Source: Aphis gossypii (taxonomy: Eukaryota > Arthropoda > Insecta > Hemiptera > Aphididae). From it: a stretch of DNA of 64,000 nucleotides. Below the pieces are notes generated by a model. It was given only the letters and a program-made list of their open reading frames with translations. It was not told where the DNA came from and ran no database searches. The translations under genes were made by a program, and so were the position numbers. Below, piece after piece: positions 38,107-50,141 of this stretch. Position 1 is the first letter of the stretch; each line of letters begins with the position of its first letter. The stretch is taken from the NCBI RefSeq assembly GCF_020184175.1, contig NC_065531.1, positions 81,376,604 through 81,440,603 of the forward strand. The letters run 5' to 3'.

Positions 38107-41100
38107 GGATCGATGGATCAACGACTTAGTCAAACTATATTAACAAAGGAGTCTCACTATATAGGAGGGATGTTATAGAAATTGTTTGGACACAATCTGA
38201 CCAACAATCGAAAAACGGTCTTGGCAGTCGGAACGTTTAACCGGGAGAGTGCAAGCTTATTATTAATGCCGTAGTTTATATATTATATTATCGCAGGAAA
38301 TTCGATAAGAACTCTAAAGGCGTCGCATAAAGTTTTACGGAGCGGAACCCATCTCTGAAAAAGGTCGATTCAATGGCCGGCGTATACGCGACAATGGAAA
38401 GACAAGGATCGAACATTACTGCACACTTTATACTCTTTTAAACATAGTGGACGTGGACTAGATCGTTTAATAGCCTATCGCCATTTAACATAATAATCTC
38501 GAATCCGCCTATCGCAAATACTCGCTACCTAAATTACGTTTATAATAATATTTAGCTACAAATATTGAGTCCGTCGATCAAGTTAGTCGTATTTTTGGCT
38601 ATAAACGAAAGAAAGAAATATTTAAAATTGTCTGTTTTAGTAATAATCGTATAAAACTCAAAAGAATTTTTTCGTGAGAGACGTCGAAGACGACATTTTT
38701 TCACCATTATTTCTATCCATCTATGCTCGCATACACCGACACTTGTGTAATCTTTACTTGTGTTATTATTACATGCGAGCGCGTTCAATGGCATTTATAT
38801 TATATACATATGTATATAATTGCAGTGTGTACTCAAACGAGACGCGTACGCTGCACGGACGCATAATTAACTCGGATGTTGACGTAAACGTGTCGCTAGA
38901 GATCTTAAACTATGTGTAATTTGCGAGGACAGCGCTAGGTTCACTGACAGATTACTGGCCGACAGAAAATTTAAGCGGTCTAAGTGTATAGGCCAATAAA
39001 GCAGTAACATATGTATTTAAAATAATATTTTTTTAGATAAAAAAAAAAAAAACATAGAAATGACAAAATATCAAAAAACAAATTAATCTACATTTTTATA
39101 AAAGCCGGGTATTATGCAAACAACGGTTCATTTAAATTAACATTAAATATAGATCATAATATATATATATATATATAACCATTATATCAACTATTTAAAA
39201 TTAAATGTTTATGTTCTAGAATAGTGTATAACTATAGAATTTTCTGTAATTATTTGCGCTCACATATAATATATAAGTATAATATAAATCGTGTATTGTT
39301 TAATAGTCGATTGAAAATTGATTTAAAAGTTCGTTTAGGTAGTGCAGAGAACGTTTAAAACCATGTGCAATTAAGTGCAACTGACTGTAGATTTGAATTT
39401 CCTTCTCGTTTAGTTTACATAAGTAATAGCTATTATTAATTAAATACCTATATACATATAGTGCACCTATATTAGCTATTAGTAATTTTAATAATTAATG
39501 ATGTAACATTGGTTGTCCCTTTGTAAATAAGACCATTTTAAATTAAAAAGTTATGTTATATACTCAATTGGACATTATATATACATGTAATACATTTTCC
39601 AAACATTGTAAACGTACTTTGCCAGTATATATTAAACATTGTTATTTTTATAAATTTTCAGAGTAAAAAATGAGCACAGTATATATAATATAGTAGTCTT
39701 AAACATCAAGAAATAAATTCGTTCCCACATATAGGTATACGCTTTATCAACGATTATATTTACACTATCATAATATTATATCATACCATACACATTTAAT
39801 TTCTAATATTATTATTTATACATACATATGTATATATTTAATGACTGTATGTAGAGAGAACGCTGAATTTAATTATAGGTCTTTGATATTGCAGTGCTAT
39901 GATTAAAACACATTATTATTTTAATAATATTTACACACTTATCGTATACATTCATACTCTGATATTATATGATATGTATTATACATACTATATTCTAAGC
40001 CTTTATAATATTCCACATACTTATCATATCATTATATATATGTATCTGGTGTGTGGGTGTATGTATATTATATACAGTAAGCATAATGTACCATTTCGAG
40101 CAGTAGATACATTAACGTAATTTCAAACACTATATATAGTTAGTAATGTTAATTAATATAATATTTCAGAAGAAAATAATATATTGATTAATGGTAAATA
40201 TTATAGTGTTTTAATTATATAATGATGGGATTACCTATATATTATTGTAAGTATTGGTATATATATATACACGAATACAGTTGTTACAGTAGAGGCGAAA
40301 AGCGTAGGCGTAGATTATAATAACAACAATACGTTGTGTATTTCATTAAAAGTACAATATAATACATTTATTTTATGATTAACAACTGTTATAGGTATAT
40401 ACCATCTATTAATAATGCATTTATACAGTCGAGACTTTTTTTAAACGATCCAATTATCATATTAGGTGGTCCGGTTACGGCGGCGATCCGATTAAGTAAT
40501 CTATCGCGTTCTATAAAATACCACGTATATTTATCACATATAATATAATATTATGATACATATATAAATATATTATAATATGCATAATGTGTGACTGTTA
40601 AACCAAGGCGAGAAAATCCGAAATCGGTCGGTAAACGCGAACAATGCGTCGCGGGGCTAAATGATGGGATTTTAAATCATCTAAATCCTTCCTCTGACGT
40701 ATTTTGTACGGTATGTGGAGGGCGACAGGGAGGGCAAAATGTTAACCGGCGTTTAAAATCCGTCGATATAAGATGGTAAGGATTTTAAACCACTGTTATC
40801 AAAACAGTGAGGTGCTTAAGCGAATTTAAATGGAAAATTAAAAACGCATTACCGCGATAATTTTATTAATCCATTTACATATTTATTTTTTATCCATTTA
40901 TATTATATTGTCAGACATACAACCAGAGAAAGACCATAATTGGAGCTATTTATTATGAATAAAAGAAACGATAGAAATACGTTTTTTTCTTCAGATATTT
41001 CAATTATTTCGTGTTTACGTTGTTAATATTTATACACACTGCTTCAATAGCTGTGCTCCTAAATAATATTTCGCATAATGAATAAAAATATATATATATA

Positions 41101-44100
41101 GCCGTAAATAAGCTGTAGCCGTCAAGATATTTTATGAGGTTTGATTTTTGAATTAACAATATTAACAATTAACACTAGGTACATTGTCAATTTTTAACTT
41201 TTTTATTGTGAATATATCAAACATTGTAACAACAGTTTTGTACATTATAATAGTAAATTTAAATTTTGATATAATATCATGACATGTGAAACTTGTGTTG
41301 CGCTAAATTCAATTCATCTAATCTTTTTTTTTTTCAAAAATATTTCTTTATACTTAAGTTGATATTTGAACATTTGCCAAAACACAACAATTTATTCGAT
41401 AAACTACCCGATAACGAGCAATGAGTAATCACCGTTTAATGAAGAACCCGCTGTATCTATATAGCTTTTGAAAACTTTAAGTACAAAATTGTTTACATAG
41501 AATTAATTTTATGGGCGTTGCGCGTTACGTGCATGCGATTTCGGTGTATATTTTATAGACTCTTACTATTATACCTATTTATGTTTTAGGTGTATATATT
41601 TTAACGAAATCGCATATCCGGTCAGACGGCTGTCGTAGTCAGATGGGGGAAAAAGCAATTCTGAAAATTACCCTACTTGACCGGAGTGCGGAATACAATC
41701 GTTTTTTCGGTTCAACTATTTCAATTAATTTTACTGGCGGATCAGATTAAAAAGTTTTTTTACGCCTGGCTCAGATAAAGAAACCGTGGATTCTCCCCGC
41801 ACCCTCTGTTTATTTAAATAGATATTATAGACGATGAGTAATATTTCACTTAGCCAAAAGTATTTAACTTCTGAGTTTTAAATTAAAGAAGTTTTGTATA
41901 AGTTTTCAACCACTTCGTTCGACACATGTCAAGTGTTTATTACAGCGTGGTAAAATAAACCTATATAATATCTGAGAGCACTTCAAATCTACGAACAGAA
42001 CTATTGATATTATTTTATTGTTATGTATACTTATATCTTCTATGAGTTCTAATATTGCTTCCTCAAAGTGTTATAATGTATTATTATGTATTTATGTAGG
42101 AATTTAAAATAAAAATATAGTCTGAAATTCTGTTTAAAATTTCTTTAAATTATCATTTATTTTCAAATTTTAGTTTGAAATTACATATTTATATCCTCAA
42201 CATTTTAAATCAGTATAATATATTTATAACTTACTATGACTCAAAAAAAAAAAAAATTACATTATTTTTCAAATTCTAAGTTCTATTCTCAGTAGTAAGA
42301 AGTAGTTATTAATGATTAGTTTCGCAATGCTCATTATTCGATTACCGTAATATAACTTTTCTACTATAATTTAATGTGTTTTTGTAATTATTCACGCCAT
42401 GACATCATCATGGGATTAATCAGACACAATATCTATTAATATCGCCGAGATTGAATTAATGAACACACATATGGCATAGTAAGGTTTTACAAATTATTTA
42501 CAACGTTTCCGGTGCTCAATTCTTTTTACAAGTACAATAAATACTTTTGGGACCTTAATTTTTGTGTAGGTACCTCCTATATATAAGTATTTCTAAAAAG
42601 AGTAAACTGACGTAATATTAGTTTTTATTGGAAAATATAACCATGTAGTGACAAAACATCAGTTCTGGAGTGGTATAGAAATTATAATTCGTAAATCTTA
42701 TAAAATAAGATGTAATAAAAAATAATATAATATAATAAAATAATGTATAATAATTTAAAAGTTTAAACAAATAATTAAAATATAAATATTCGTATTTATA
42801 ATAATTATTCTATAATATTATAATATACGGTTTAGATCACTTTATAAAAGTTAAAAAATTAACTCTTATGCCTTAATTGGATTTAATGGTTGCTTAACTG
42901 TTTTTTTTTATTATTATTTTAAATACGCTATTGATTTTTGTAACTATAGGTATTATGTACCTACTTTTTTTAAATAATGACGTTAAAGATTCTTTTTCAA
43001 ACTCGAATAAAAGATTTGTATTAAAAGCTTTTGAAAAAAAAACGATTGTAACAAACAACTGACGTTTTGTTTACGTTTATACAGGCTTTTTTTTAACTTT
43101 CCACTACATTATTTTCAAGCCAACGGTTTACTGTGATGACAGGTGTATTATGCGCATTTTGTTTAAAAATATTACACACGCAGGTAGATTTTATAATATT
43201 CAGAATCCACAAAAACAAAACTGCTCAAAATAATCACATTTTTTGTTTTTACCTTTTTTTATATACTACTATATAGGTGTATGATTTATTTTTAGTGCTT
43301 ATTTACATCTGCGAAAAAGATTATGATTTCTATACCCCTTTTACAGGTATAGGTACGAACAATAAGTAAATGTCATGTATATTATTTAATAGGAAAAATA
43401 AGTGTAATATTATATTGCATTCATCAATAAATTAATAAACGTGTTAGTATTGTTATTTGTTATGTAAATTTAAAAATTATAAGTTAAAATTACTATATAT
43501 GTAATTGAATCAATGAATATGTGGGTCGAATTAAAAATAAACAAAAGAGTATCATTTTTTCAATAAAAAGTTAAATTTATTATTTTTAAATCGATTTGTC
43601 TGGGAGTAAAACTGTACAAAAGTATCGATAACGTCTGAATATTAATTTATGGAGGTAATATTAGTATTATTGCATCAGATTGTACGTATTAACCTTCATT
43701 AATACAATATAACTATAATACTATATTATATATTTAAAATACATATATAGAAATAAAAGAAGCCATATGATTAAATTAATATCAACAAGTAGTATAACTA
43801 TTCCCTTATAAAATATACATAAAATAAATTAACTTCAATGCACATTAATGTGTGATTAATTGTTCATCATTACTCAAACTACTTTTTATCATTAACAACT
43901 ATTGTTGATTAGTAAATCAATTAAAGTTGTATATCTAATTTATTAAATCATTATATACTTGTCTATATTTTAAACATTTATTTGAAGCATACAATCAGAT
44001 ATATATATAAGAGTTGATGATTTATTTAGACACGAAAGTCTGCCATAATATAATTAACATAATATTTTATTTTTTTGACGTGATAACTATATACAGTTTA

Positions 44101-45149
44101 AAATAGAAAAAATACACCTTACTGTTTATAGAATAACAAATTTAAGAAGGAAAATAAATAAACAAACTTGTTATTTTGTAATAATATTATTCTAAAGACC
44201 GAGTCAATGAATAACGCATATTTTACATTTGTATCGATTTGTTTTTCCTAATACACATTTTGTAAATATATATCTATTGTTTAGTGTTTACCGTTGCAGC
44301 TTTACTCACATATTATCAGCAATAAATTATAATATTTAATGAGTGATGATGAATAAAAGAAGCAAAGAAACAATTAAATTCCAAATAGCTATACTTTTTA
44401 CAGGATTTTGTGTAAACACTTAATTATATAAAAAAAAAAAACATAAAAAGATATTCATAGCCAAAACTATCACTTAAAATAAAAACTTTTCCATTTTCTT
44501 TCAATTTTGAAAAAACACCGAAATACAAGTTTCTTCAATATTGTATCGAAGAGCGTATTATTGATACAGTTCCAAGTTTAGCCTAACCTTCTTCCATCCC
44601 CCATATTGCGGTCAATTTAAAAACTGTCATCAAAATCAGTTCAGTGCGGTTTTACCTTTAAAATAACGTATAATATACAGCTGACCAACAGAGTTGCTTT
44701 TGCATATTATTATTAGGTATATAAAATTATATCGTATGATGGATAATGTCATATACCTATATATACGAAATAATATATTTTTATATTGTTTAAGGTATAA
44801 AAATAGATTGTCTATGCCTTTGAGTGAAAGAAACTATCAGACTATTGGCCGATCTGCAGCCGTGTGAATGGTGGTGCCGTGGTGGTAGTTACTATATGTG
44901 GAGGGCGCGTGTCGATATTTCCTGCAGCGGTGAAGGGTAAAAAACGGTTCCGGATATCATACCGGAAATACACATATAAATCTGTTTCCGTGTCATAAAA
45001 AAGTGGAAAACTAACAACGTGACATATATATAATACGCTTATTATAGATCGCAATAATCGTAAAATATAACTTTCGGAAGTGATGATGTCGTCTACATAG
45101 TATAGGTATTACACGCAATATAAGTAAAGTGTAGTGAAACAAAACTCAC

Positions 45150-45885
45150 CGGTGCCGGGAGGATCGGCGACGAAGTCGACTCGCGGCCTCCACCTGGGCA
45201 AAACGGCGGAGGGCGCCATGAGTTTCCTGGTGAACTTGTTCGGGTCTAGGATGTTCTCGACGGAAAACGCGAGCCGGCCTTTGCTGTTGGCGCCTCCGCC
45301 GGTGCCGGCGCCGCCACCGCTCGTCTCGTAATCGTTGGCCGCGGCCGCTGTGTCCATCGGGACGACGGCGGCCGCGCTTCCGGCCTGCTGGTGCTGCAGC
45401 AGTCCGTGGCCGACTCGATGACCGCCGCCGTGCAACCGGTTGTTGGTCAGGTCCACCGGGTCCTCGTCCGCGTTCAGCTCGTCCACGTTCAGCTCGTCGT
45501 CCTCGTCCGACGTCAACCGGTCGTCCGCCGCGGCCACGGTCACCACCGTGGTGCACGTCGGTCCGGCCTGCACGGCGGCCGCCGCGGTGCCGCCGGTGCA
45601 GGCGAACTGCGGCGCGACGGGCTGTAGCTGCGGCGGTTCGTTGCGGCCGGTCAGCGCTTCCGGTTCGCCGCCGCCGCAGCCGTCGGGAGCCGCGGCCTGT
45701 ACGGCGGCCGGTTTCGAAAACGGACTCGCCGAATGGTGACGTATGCCGTTAAGTCTCATCTCGTCTGCGTAACCGTTGTTGTTGTTATTGTTATTGTTGT
45801 TGTTGTTGTTGGGGTTGTTGGGGTTGTTGTTGTTGTTGTTGTTGTTGTTCTGGAGCAGACGTTGCATCATCATCATGGTCATCAT
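45150..45885 (-). CDS. slou: NK1-class homeobox protein Slouch, coding exon 1 (residues 1-245 plus one base)
   Basis: This is the first coding exon of a sequence-specific nuclear transcription factor, expected to act as a repressor in muscle-founder and neuronal identity. The ATG at 45885 is fixed by an in-frame TAA at 45903-45901 and no ATG between them. Visible in order: a Met-rich start; Asn tracts at residues 13-37 broken by two Pro; Ala/Gly/Gln-rich sequence; an acidic stretch at 127-142; PVDLT at 143-147, matching the CtBP-binding PxDLS/T type; a Gly/Ser linker; and FSVENILDPNKF at 207-218, the NK-family eh1/TN motif that binds Groucho. The exon ends at 45150 on the donor G|GTGAGT after GGC ACC G (phase 1). 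Without splicing, the frame runs 12 codons past residue 246 and stops. The exon is far richer in G+C than its surroundings. The eh1 motif and exact phase match to exon 2 make the assignment strong. The N-terminal part alone would not identify the gene. Confidence 0.92.
45775..45849 (-). repeat. slou: AAC/AAT trinucleotide repeat encoding poly-Asn in slou exon 1
   Basis: Nine AAC codons, CCC, two AAC, CCC, then twelve AAC/AAT codons encode N9-P-N2-P-N12 (residues 13-37). The repeat keeps the reading frame. Two AAT codons and two CCC codons interrupt an otherwise pure AAC array, so it is a likely site of length variation. Confidence 0.9.
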
Positions 45886-46017
45886 TGCGGTTCGCTTATA
45901 TTACTGCTGTCGCGGACCGCCGAAACGCATCACTGCGTATGCGGCGCAGTAACGCAGCGGTAGGTAGCACACGAAACGCACCTCTCGCAGTATATTATTA
46001 CGACGTACCTATTTGTA

Positions 46018-46025
46018 TATTTATA
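46018..46025 (-). promoter_or_regulatory. slou: Candidate TATA box for slou
   Basis: TATAAATA reads on the minus strand at 46025-46018. If used, transcription would start near 45990 and leave a 5' UTR of about 100 nt before the ATG at 45885. No convincing initiator sequence accompanies it, and TATA-like strings are common in this A+T-rich DNA, so it is only a candidate. Confidence 0.2.
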
Positions 46026-46165
46026 CGAATATATAAAGTTATCGTGTCGTCGTGGAAAATTTTCCGAAAAAAAAAAAACGCGAAAAGCCAACGCGCGGAT
46101 TTAAGCGGAACACGGTGGCGAAACAATAATATAACAATCTAACGTGACCACTATCGCGACGACCA

Positions 46166-46171
<6 letters not shown>

Positions 46172-46197
<26 letters not shown>
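46172..46197. repeat. (GAC)n trinucleotide repeat upstream of slou
   Basis: A CGA/GAC array of about 26 nt in the CpG-rich 5' flank of slou, upstream of the start codon. Confidence 0.85.
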
Positions 46198-46834
46198 TTC
46201 GTGTACGGTACGGATCAACACGTGAGTAGCAATAATTGCGTCGCGCTCGCCCAGTCGATCCGTCGGCGGCGGCTTTGGCGGCGGTGCCTCACGGGGAGGG
46301 GATTGAGACGGCCGTAGCGTGCCGGTGACGGCGGCACCGCTCTGGGCGTGCACCCGTCCGATTGGCGGCCGGGCGATTTGTGGGCGCGGCCGGTCGTCGG
46401 CGATTTCCCCCCCCCCACCCATTTGCCCGGCCACCGGATGAGTTTTTACGTTTTCGTTTCCACTCGACGTTCGGCGCCGAGCCTAACACTATTACGCCGC
46501 GGCCGGGCGTCGATCAACAATCGCGGCCGTCCACTCCTACCCTCCCCCCCCCCGCCGCCGGCCATCACGCAGCACTTCCCGCCCGTCGACGGCACGTCCG
46601 TCTCGCCGACCGCACTTTACTCTTCCGGCCGCGGACGGGCGTATCTGTGCTGCCGCCGCCGCCGCCGCCGTCCGCTCGTTTAACCGCGCGCGAACACAAC
46701 CCTCGAGCCCGCCACTTATTCGTCCGTCCGCCGCCGACGCCCCGGAAATTCGTGCACCGGATAAAGATAATCATTGAGCCCACCTTAATTTCACGCGTTT
46801 ACTTAAGCCCGGCACCGCATATTATTACTACAGC

Positions 46835-46866
<32 letters not shown>

Positions 46867-47209
46867 AATCGTTAACCAGGTAATTTCGACCATATAACGC
46901 GCAGGTAACCGCGTCAACGGGCCGGCCAATAAATCACTATAATATTGCGTATTGCGGTCCATTGTGCCGTATACGATATATAGCGACGGTTTTGTAGATA
47001 AACCTGCAGCTGGCTAATAAGATTTCAACGTCTTATGATGATAATATGTAGGTGTATGAGAATAAAATATATTAAAAATTATAAATCTTCATATAATATG
47101 TAGATTGAACAACCTATATGTGTATACAATAGTTCTTGCAAAAAGGACTCTTCGTTATTACATGCACCATGCGTATTGCATTTACAGTCTTATAATATAT
47201 AGGTACAAT

Positions 47210-47531
47210 CAGTGGAGCCCAAACGTTTTCCGCGCACTAAGCTGACCGGTTAATGGTTTAAAGTTTAAACCACCCTGCACTGTGTAGGCCTTACCAATGT
47301 TATTAGATGTCACCACTTAATCACTCAAATGATAATATAATAATAGTTTCACGCATACTAATACATTTTTTAAGCCATTTATAACTCGAGAGCATAATTA
47401 TTTTTATAGAGTTGCTTAGAAACAGGGTGCACATAATAACTTTATATACGTAACTGCAGGACTAACCCACCACTATAATGAGCACCAGTGCAATTGCATT
47501 ACTTGGAGACCGATTATGTGAGCCCCACTTA
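47210..47531. mobile_element. Possible small hAT-like element upstream of slou
   Basis: AGTGGAGCCCA near the left edge and the reverse complement of the right edge, AGTGGGGCTCA, are similar inverted ends about 320 bp apart. The flanks AGGTACAA and AGGTATAA match at 7 of 8 bases but are offset by one from the ends I chose. No coding sequence is visible. Boundaries are uncertain. Confidence 0.25.
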
Positions 47532-49416
47532 GGTATAACTGTAAAATAATAGGTATTTTATAGGTACTGCACCCATGTGAATTTAAATTTAAATTAAAAT
47601 TATCAATATTTTTGAGTAAAAAAATAGTCATTATATACGTATTATTTATTACCGAAAAATATATAAAAAATGTTTAATCACAATAAATTATTCACAACAT
47701 AATAATACATATAGGTACATACCTAATAATATAATATTAAAACAATAATTCCATGTTTTTGATAAATAATTAACTAATTAAAAAAATCGCATTGTCGTAA
47801 TGAATAATACAATAATAATAATAATAATAAATAAATTACTTATACTATTATATGTATATCAAAATGTAGGTACTATAATAAATTCAAATTGAATACATAT
47901 CGTATAGGTACACTATATCTACACTATACACCTATACCTATTATATAGTAGAGCGAACATATTGTATAGGTATCATCTACTGTTATTTTTTTAGTTCATA
48001 TTCGATGTATATAATTATGTTGAAAACATTTCATTGTTCCTTCTCAGTTTACATCATTATATTTACAAAATAAAAACTAAACATGCATATAGTCATAACT
48101 ATTGCACGTTTTAATTAATTAATTTTACAATAAAATTTTAAAATGAATTAATAATACATCAAATAAAAACCAATAATAAAATTACTGAACAAACAAAGTA
48201 TTTAAATTTAATATCGATAATTAATACAATTAACAATAGGTAACAACCATTTTAAATAATATTAAAATAATAGCGAGCATATCAATACCTAATGTATATT
48301 TTCAGAAAGTGAGACCAGCGATATCCACATTGCTTATTATTATTATTACTTTGTGTTTGGTCAAGAAATTTGGCTCTATTAAAATCAATCTGGCTACTGT
48401 AGGGCAATTTTAAACTCGGCTTCAGATATCTTATTTCCTGCAGTGATATTTGTAATCGAAGTTTAATGTTTTTTTTTCAGCGGATCAGCTATAATAATCA
48501 TGGACTGCCAACCTCGATTTCCACCAGTAGTTTTGACTTTGTTGGAACTATTGAAGAGCACGTCATCTTAAATTTTTGTAGAAAAAAAATAGATCGTGAA
48601 AATATTATCTGTACATGCTAGTCTAAAATATATACATTTTTACAATAAAGGTTTCCCAAAATCTAGAAACTACAATTTGTTGTGACAGAATATAGAATAA
48701 ATTCCAGTAGACTTTACTTTACCTACTTCCGGTAAACGAACTTGCAGGTGGCAAATAGAAAAGTCGATATTTTGGTTGAAAATGGAGACGCCCGACTAAT
48801 TACGAGACATAGATGGTCTGTTAGTTATATATAGCCTTATATCATCGGTTTATATTTATGATTAATTATGATTTTAATCTAGATTGTAGACAGATATTTT
48901 TTAAATATTTAATTTCAGTATTGGAAACTTCAATAAATAACAATATTATATGGTCGGTAACTGTGGGCATAGTTCAATGCGAAACAGCTGCATATCTAAG
49001 CATCGTGGTATAGGCGCTCCGGGGAATTATCTAAATTGTTAAAATATATAAAACCAAAAGGGATCATTCATTTATTATTTTCTCAAAGAATCGATCAAAG
49101 TTTTGCTATAACTAAGGCTTAGTAAAATCGTATACAACGTCACAACTCTACACATATTATATTAGAAAATCACAGTGCATAAACGATGAATCAATTTCGT
49201 TTACTACATTCTTATAGATTATCCTTTTCAAACGCAAATTAAATCGCTTATATTTTTTGATTTCCGTTTAAACGTTTTGACATATTATATTGTGACGTAG
49301 ACAAAGATCAGAAACTAAAAATACATATTTATTTAGGTATATTGACAACGTCATTATCGTTTATTACATACATATAAGGTAGATAACATATTATATATTA
49401 TATTATATTTATTATA

Positions 49417-49550
49417 CTGGGGGGTGGGAGGGTCTAACATTTTTTACTTATCCATTAGCGTCAACACACATTTTTAGACGCCTAACGTCTAGTGTGGTTT
49501 GATAAAATTCTGGGAGTATTAAGCCCCCCCCCTAAGTTCCTCCACCCCAA
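49417..49550. repeat. Imperfect inverted repeat with G-rich/C-rich ends
   Basis: A G-rich left arm (GGGGGGTGGGAGGG region) faces a C-rich right arm (nine C, then TTCCTCCACCCC). The centre holds the hairpin TAGACG-CCTAA-CGTCTA at 49475-49491. It could be a foldback element or a decayed MITE. No target duplication was identified. Confidence 0.35.
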
Positions 49551-50117
49551 AATATCTGTTCATTATTATATACCTTTGATATATGATTTCGATTATACGC
49601 GCTTATATGTTGGTAATTAGTATTAATATATTAATTGTTGTTTCCATGTCCCCATGTACCCTCAGGTAATCGATTAATTATTTCATACGCAGTAACTATG
49701 GTAGGTTATTTATTTTTACACAATATCAACTATGTCGATGATTTTAATAAATAACATTATACAAGGCATACAACTACAAAATCAGAAAATGTATTTAGGT
49801 ATATAACTTTCATAATCAATGGGTGAATAGAACTAATGGGCGTTTAAAAATTATTTTGCCTAAAGATAGTTAATTATATACTATTATTAGTTATTAATTT
49901 TTACCCTATCATTTTTCATTTTATTTGAAATTTTAAAGACATTTTATCAAGCTGAATCTCATACTTATATAATATTAATTCAATAATACCTACCATTCTT
50001 ATTGAATCCCTATATATTGTATAGCTTTTGGAGGTGTGTTCCTCTTCTTATATAGCAGTCATAATAAAAGTTTAATATTATTAGTATATAACACTGTTTG
50101 CATTATAAAATACAATT

Positions 50118-50141
50118 ATCGCTCCGTTCAGAATCTAAAAT
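50118..50141 (+). repeat. Dispersed 24-bp repeat, copy 2
   Basis: Exact copy of 14865-14888. It lies in A+T-rich DNA between slou and the right CpG-rich domain, and is followed by a G-run at about 50174. Confidence 0.5.

Larger units (their letters stand above)
22501..45149 (-). other. slou: Large phase-1 intron of slou (22.6 kb)
   Basis: GT at 45149-45148 and AG at 22502-22501 bound this intron on the minus strand, and the reading frame joins perfectly. It is A+T-rich with no recognisable nested gene on either strand. The longer open frames either lack an ATG or are low-complexity. It holds one TA-flanked inverted-repeat element, a hAT-like fragment, several microsatellites and several patches of higher complexity (about 23.9-24.1, 27.5-27.9, 28.7-28.9, 30.5-30.9, 33.2-33.7, 34.8-35.1, 38.1-38.5 and 40.6-40.8 kb) that could be enhancers. 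The regulatory role is inference. The size fits a developmental control gene. Confidence 0.85.
45886..46900 (-). promoter_or_regulatory. slou: CpG-rich 5' flank and likely promoter/5' UTR of slou
   Basis: Immediately upstream of the slou ATG the sequence becomes G+C- and CpG-rich, especially 46060-46790, with a GAC-repeat tract at about 46172-46197, C-runs near 46407 and 46542, and GCC repeats near 46653-46671. The composition then falls sharply to A+T-rich by about 46.9 kb. Open frames on both strands here are compositional and do not resemble known proteins. The position directly before exon 1 suggests the promoter and 5' UTR. The transcription start cannot be fixed from sequence. Confidence 0.5.

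Noticed and set aside
45146..45739. Several long frames overlapping slou exon 1 on both strands
   Set aside because: They are out-of-frame or antisense shadows of exon 1. The true frame is fixed by the eh1 motif and the phase with exon 2.
46362..46868. 168-codon plus-strand frame upstream of slou
   Set aside because: It is Pro/Arg-rich low-complexity sequence ending in an Ile run from AAT repeats, in the likely slou promoter. No domain is seen.
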